This document shows, piece by piece, positions 6,296-8,487 of a DNA stretch of 8,487 nucleotides. The stretch is from Candidatus Sulfotelmatobacter sp. (GTDB lineage: Bacteria > Acidobacteriota > Terriglobia > Terriglobales > SbA1). The stretch's first letter is position 1, and each line of letters begins with the position of its first letter. Under the pieces are notes generated by a model, which was given only the letters and a program-made list of their open reading frames with translations, ran no database searches and was not told the DNA's origin. Made by a program: the position numbers and the translations under genes. The stretch lies in the NCBI GenBank assembly GCA_030151135.1, contig JASLEQ010000579.1:1-8487 (forward strand). The letters run 5' to 3'.

Positions 6296-8487
6296 ATGCG
6301 TCTGCCGGCCCGCCTTTTACTGTCTCTCTTTTTAGCGAATCCAGTTCTGATGGCGGTTGCGCGGAGCCAGACGGCAGCGCCTGCGGTTTTGATCGATGAG
6401 GTTACCGCGTCGGACTCCTTGCACGACGGAGTTCAGATACAGGCGGGGTCGGCGACGGTGCGGATTACAGCCCTGCGAGACGACATTCTCCGGATTCGGG
6501 TGTCGCCGAATTCCACGCTTCCGGAAGATGCGTCGTGGGCGGTGCTGGCGGATGCGCGGACCAGGTCGGTCGGCGTCCAGGCCATGCAGGACAATGCGGC
6601 CGTGGGATTTCGAACGGCTGCGCTCGATGTTCGCGTGGACCGGAAGCCGCTGCGGCTGGTGATTCGCGATCTTTCAGGGAATGTTCTTTCTGCCGACGCG
6701 GCGGAGCGTCCGACGAAGTTTCAGGCGGGTGGATTCACCGTTTACAAGGAGATGCCCGGGCCGGAGCATTATTTCGGATTGGGCGACAAGACCGGACAGT
6801 TCGACCGACGCGAGCAGGCGTACACCTTATGGAACACCGATGTGGGGCCGCAGGAGTCAGTCGATCCCTTGTACAAGGCGATCCCGTTTTTTCTGGCGAT
6901 CGACGGCACGCGAAGTTACGGAATTTTTCTGGATAACACGTGGCGCACCTGGTTTGACTTTGGCAAAGCATCGCGCGATTCGATCGCGTTTGGTGCCGAG
7001 GGCGGGCCGCTCGATTACTACTTCATCTATGGGCCGACGCCGAAGCAGGTGGTGGAAGGTTATGCGTATTTGACCGGAAAGCCTCCGCTGCCGCCGTTAT
7101 GGGCACTGGGCTTCCAGCAATCGCATTACACGTACACACCCGAATCAAAGCTGAGAGACATTGCCACGCGCCTGCGCACCGATCGAATTCCTTCGGACGC
7201 GGTTTACCTCGATATCGATTATCAGGACAGGAATCGTCCGTTCACGGTGGATGCGAAGACGTTCCCGAATTTTCCGGGGCTCGTGTCGGATTTGAAGAAG
7301 CAGCATTTCCATCTCGTCAACATTACGGACCTGCATATTGCGCATGCGCCCAACCAGGGATACGCGCCTTACGATTCGGGGCATGCTTCGGATCAGTTTG
7401 TGAAGAATCCGGATGGCAGCGAGTTTGTCGGGATTGTGTGGCCGGGGCCGGCGGTGTTTCCGGATTTCACGCGAGCGCAGACGCGGGAATGGTGGGGCGG
7501 GCTTTACAAAGAGTTTGTAAACGAGGGAGTCGCAGGATTCTGGAACGACATGAATGAACCATCCGTGTTCAACGGTCCCGGAAAGACCATGCCGCTGAAC
7601 ACGGTTCACCGGATCGAGGAGCCAGGGTTCATTACACGGACGGCGACGCACGCCGAGATTCATAACATTTTTGGTCTCGAGAACGCGCGGGCAACATATG
7701 AGGGTCTGTTAAAGCTGCGCCCGGAGGAGCGGCCGTTTGTGATTACGCGAGCCACTTATGCGGGTGGGCAGCGCTACGGATTCACGTGGACTGGGGACAA
7801 CTCGGCGACGTGGAATCATTTGCGGCTGGCGACGCAGATGGTGCTGAACCTGGGACTGAGCGGAATTTCTTTTGTTGGAGCCGATGTTGGCGGCTTCAAT
7901 GGAACTCCGCCATCTGATTTGCTGACGCGGTGGGTGGAGCTGGCGGCATTCTCTCCGTTTTTCCGCGATCACTACGACAAGGGCAGCGGCCCGCACGAAG
8001 TCTGGGCGAATGGACCGGAGCAGGAAGCCGTTCGGCGGAGATACATCGAGACGCGCTACAAGTTGCTGCCTTATATCTACGCTTTAGCCGACGAGGCATC
8101 GCGCACCGGGCTGCCGATGATGCGGCCTGTATTTCTGGAGTTCCCGGAGATATTCGCTCCGAATGCGAATTTCGATCATTGGGATACGGAATTTATGCTT
8201 GGACCGAGCCTGCTGGTTGCGCCTGCTCCGTTTGGTGAGAAGCTCGATGATTACTTCGTCTCATACCCAAGCGGGAGCTGGTTCGACTTTTGGACAGGCG
8301 AAAAGATGCCATATCAAGCGGGCGTGCCTCCGATCGTGGATGTAGTCACGGCGAAGCCTGGGAAGCAGTTTCCGGAGTTGCGCAAGACCCATCCGAAGCT
8401 CGATACATTGCCCGTGTATGTGCGCGGCGGGACTGTGCTGCCGATGCAGCCACTGATCCAGAATACGGACGAAATTCCGGGCGGGCC
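6296..8487 (+). CDS. Secreted GH31 alpha-glucosidase-like glycoside hydrolase, 3' end outside window
   Basis: The frame is open from ATG 6296 to the window edge, giving 730 residues without a stop. Residues 1-25 are a signal peptide (MRLPAR, then hydrophobic LLLSLFLANPVLMAVA). The N-terminal beta domain includes YFGLGDKTGQFDRR and LWNTD, typical of GH31 alpha-glucosidases. The barrel has YLDIDYQ (304-310), the nucleophile signature AGFWNDMNEPSVF with D418, and the acid/base block FTWTGDNSATW with D501, followed by GADVGGF. Catalysis is retaining hydrolysis of alpha-linked sugars. The TGDN form of the acid block and the LDID substrate loop favour alpha-glucosidase over alpha-xylosidase, but specificity is uncertain. 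Where many relatives have a proline in the VDP segment, this protein reads NITDLHIAHAP. GGAG at 6281-6284 lies 11 bases before the start, and a TGA in frame just upstream excludes an earlier start. Visible C-terminal strands (VYVRGGTVLPMQP) suggest only the last part is missing. Confidence 0.92.
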   Translation, partial: MRLPARLLLSLFLANPVLMAVARSQTAAPAVLIDEVTASDSLHDGVQIQAGSATVRITALRDDILRIRVSPNSTLPEDASWAVLADARTRSVGVQAMQDNAAVGFRTAALDVRVDRKPLRLVIRDLSGNVLSADAAERPTKFQAGGFTVYKEMPGPEHYFGLGDKTGQFDRREQAYTLWNTDVGPQESVDPLYKAIPFFLAIDGTRSYGIFLDNTWRTWFDFGKASRDSIAFGAEGGPLDYYFIYGPTPKQVVEGYAYLTGKPPLPPLWALGFQQSHYTYTPESKLRDIATRLRTDRIPSDAVYLDIDYQDRNRPFTVDAKTFPNFPGLVSDLKKQHFHLVNITDLHIAHAPNQGYAPYDSGHASDQFVKNPDGSEFVGIVWPGPAVFPDFTRAQTREWWGGLYKEFVNEGVAGFWNDMNEPSVFNGPGKTMPLNTVHRIEEPGFITRTATHAEIHNIFGLENARATYEGLLKLRPEERPFVITRATYAGGQRYGFTWTGDNSATWNHLRLATQMVLNLGLSGISFVGADVGGFNGTPPSDLLTRWVELAAFSPFFRDHYDKGSGPHEVWANGPEQEAVRRRYIETRYKLLPYIYALADEASRTGLPMMRPVFLEFPEIFAPNANFDHWDTEFMLGPSLLVAPAPFGEKLDDYFVSYPSGSWFDFWTGEKMPYQAGVPPIVDVVTAKPGKQFPELRKTHPKLDTLPVYVRGGTVLPMQPLIQNTDEIPGG

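Overview
The window is a GC-rich bacterial chromosome segment, with one AT-rich island in its largest gap. Its gene set is a trehalose-synthase-type glycosyltransferase, a short LacI-type regulator, two secreted glycoside hydrolases (GH67 and GH31) and a DDAH-like guanidine hydrolase, with degenerate repeats between genes. This fits a plant-polymer-degrading soil bacterium. Acidobacteriota is my best guess from the style of the proteins, but no rRNA or marker gene is present to confirm it.

Layout. Bases 1-875 (+) hold the 3' part of a GT4 trehalose synthase (TreT type). It converges on 887-1522 (-), a 211-residue LacI-family protein that keeps the DNA-binding part and appears to lack most of the effector domain. 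Both stop codons lie inside one perfect hairpin (868-894). Divergently from the regulator, 1789-2400 (+) encodes a YkgJ-type cysteine-cluster protein. Its stop overlaps the start of a secreted GH67 alpha-glucuronidase (2400-4520) by one base. A DDAH/amidinotransferase-family enzyme follows at 4578-5492. An 803-base gap (5493-6295) has no convincing gene but holds two different repeat families. The window ends inside a secreted GH31 alpha-glucosidase-like protein (6296-8487, no stop reached).

How the genes may work together. The GH67 enzyme would remove (4-O-methyl)glucuronic acid from xylo-oligosaccharides and the GH31 enzyme would release alpha-linked glucose or a related sugar. Both carry export signals, so this looks like outer-compartment glycan harvesting. 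The truncated LacI-type protein beside the GH67 operon could be its local regulator, but that is inference. The trehalose and guanidine enzymes look like unrelated neighbours.

The most unusual feature is in the gap. An AT-rich stretch (5521-5772) carries six gaplessly alignable 26-base elements, each with two AA-N4-TT boxes in dyad symmetry. They are arranged as two triplets with exactly the same internal spacing (52 and 29 bases) and a 145-base period. I cannot assign this to a known repeat family.
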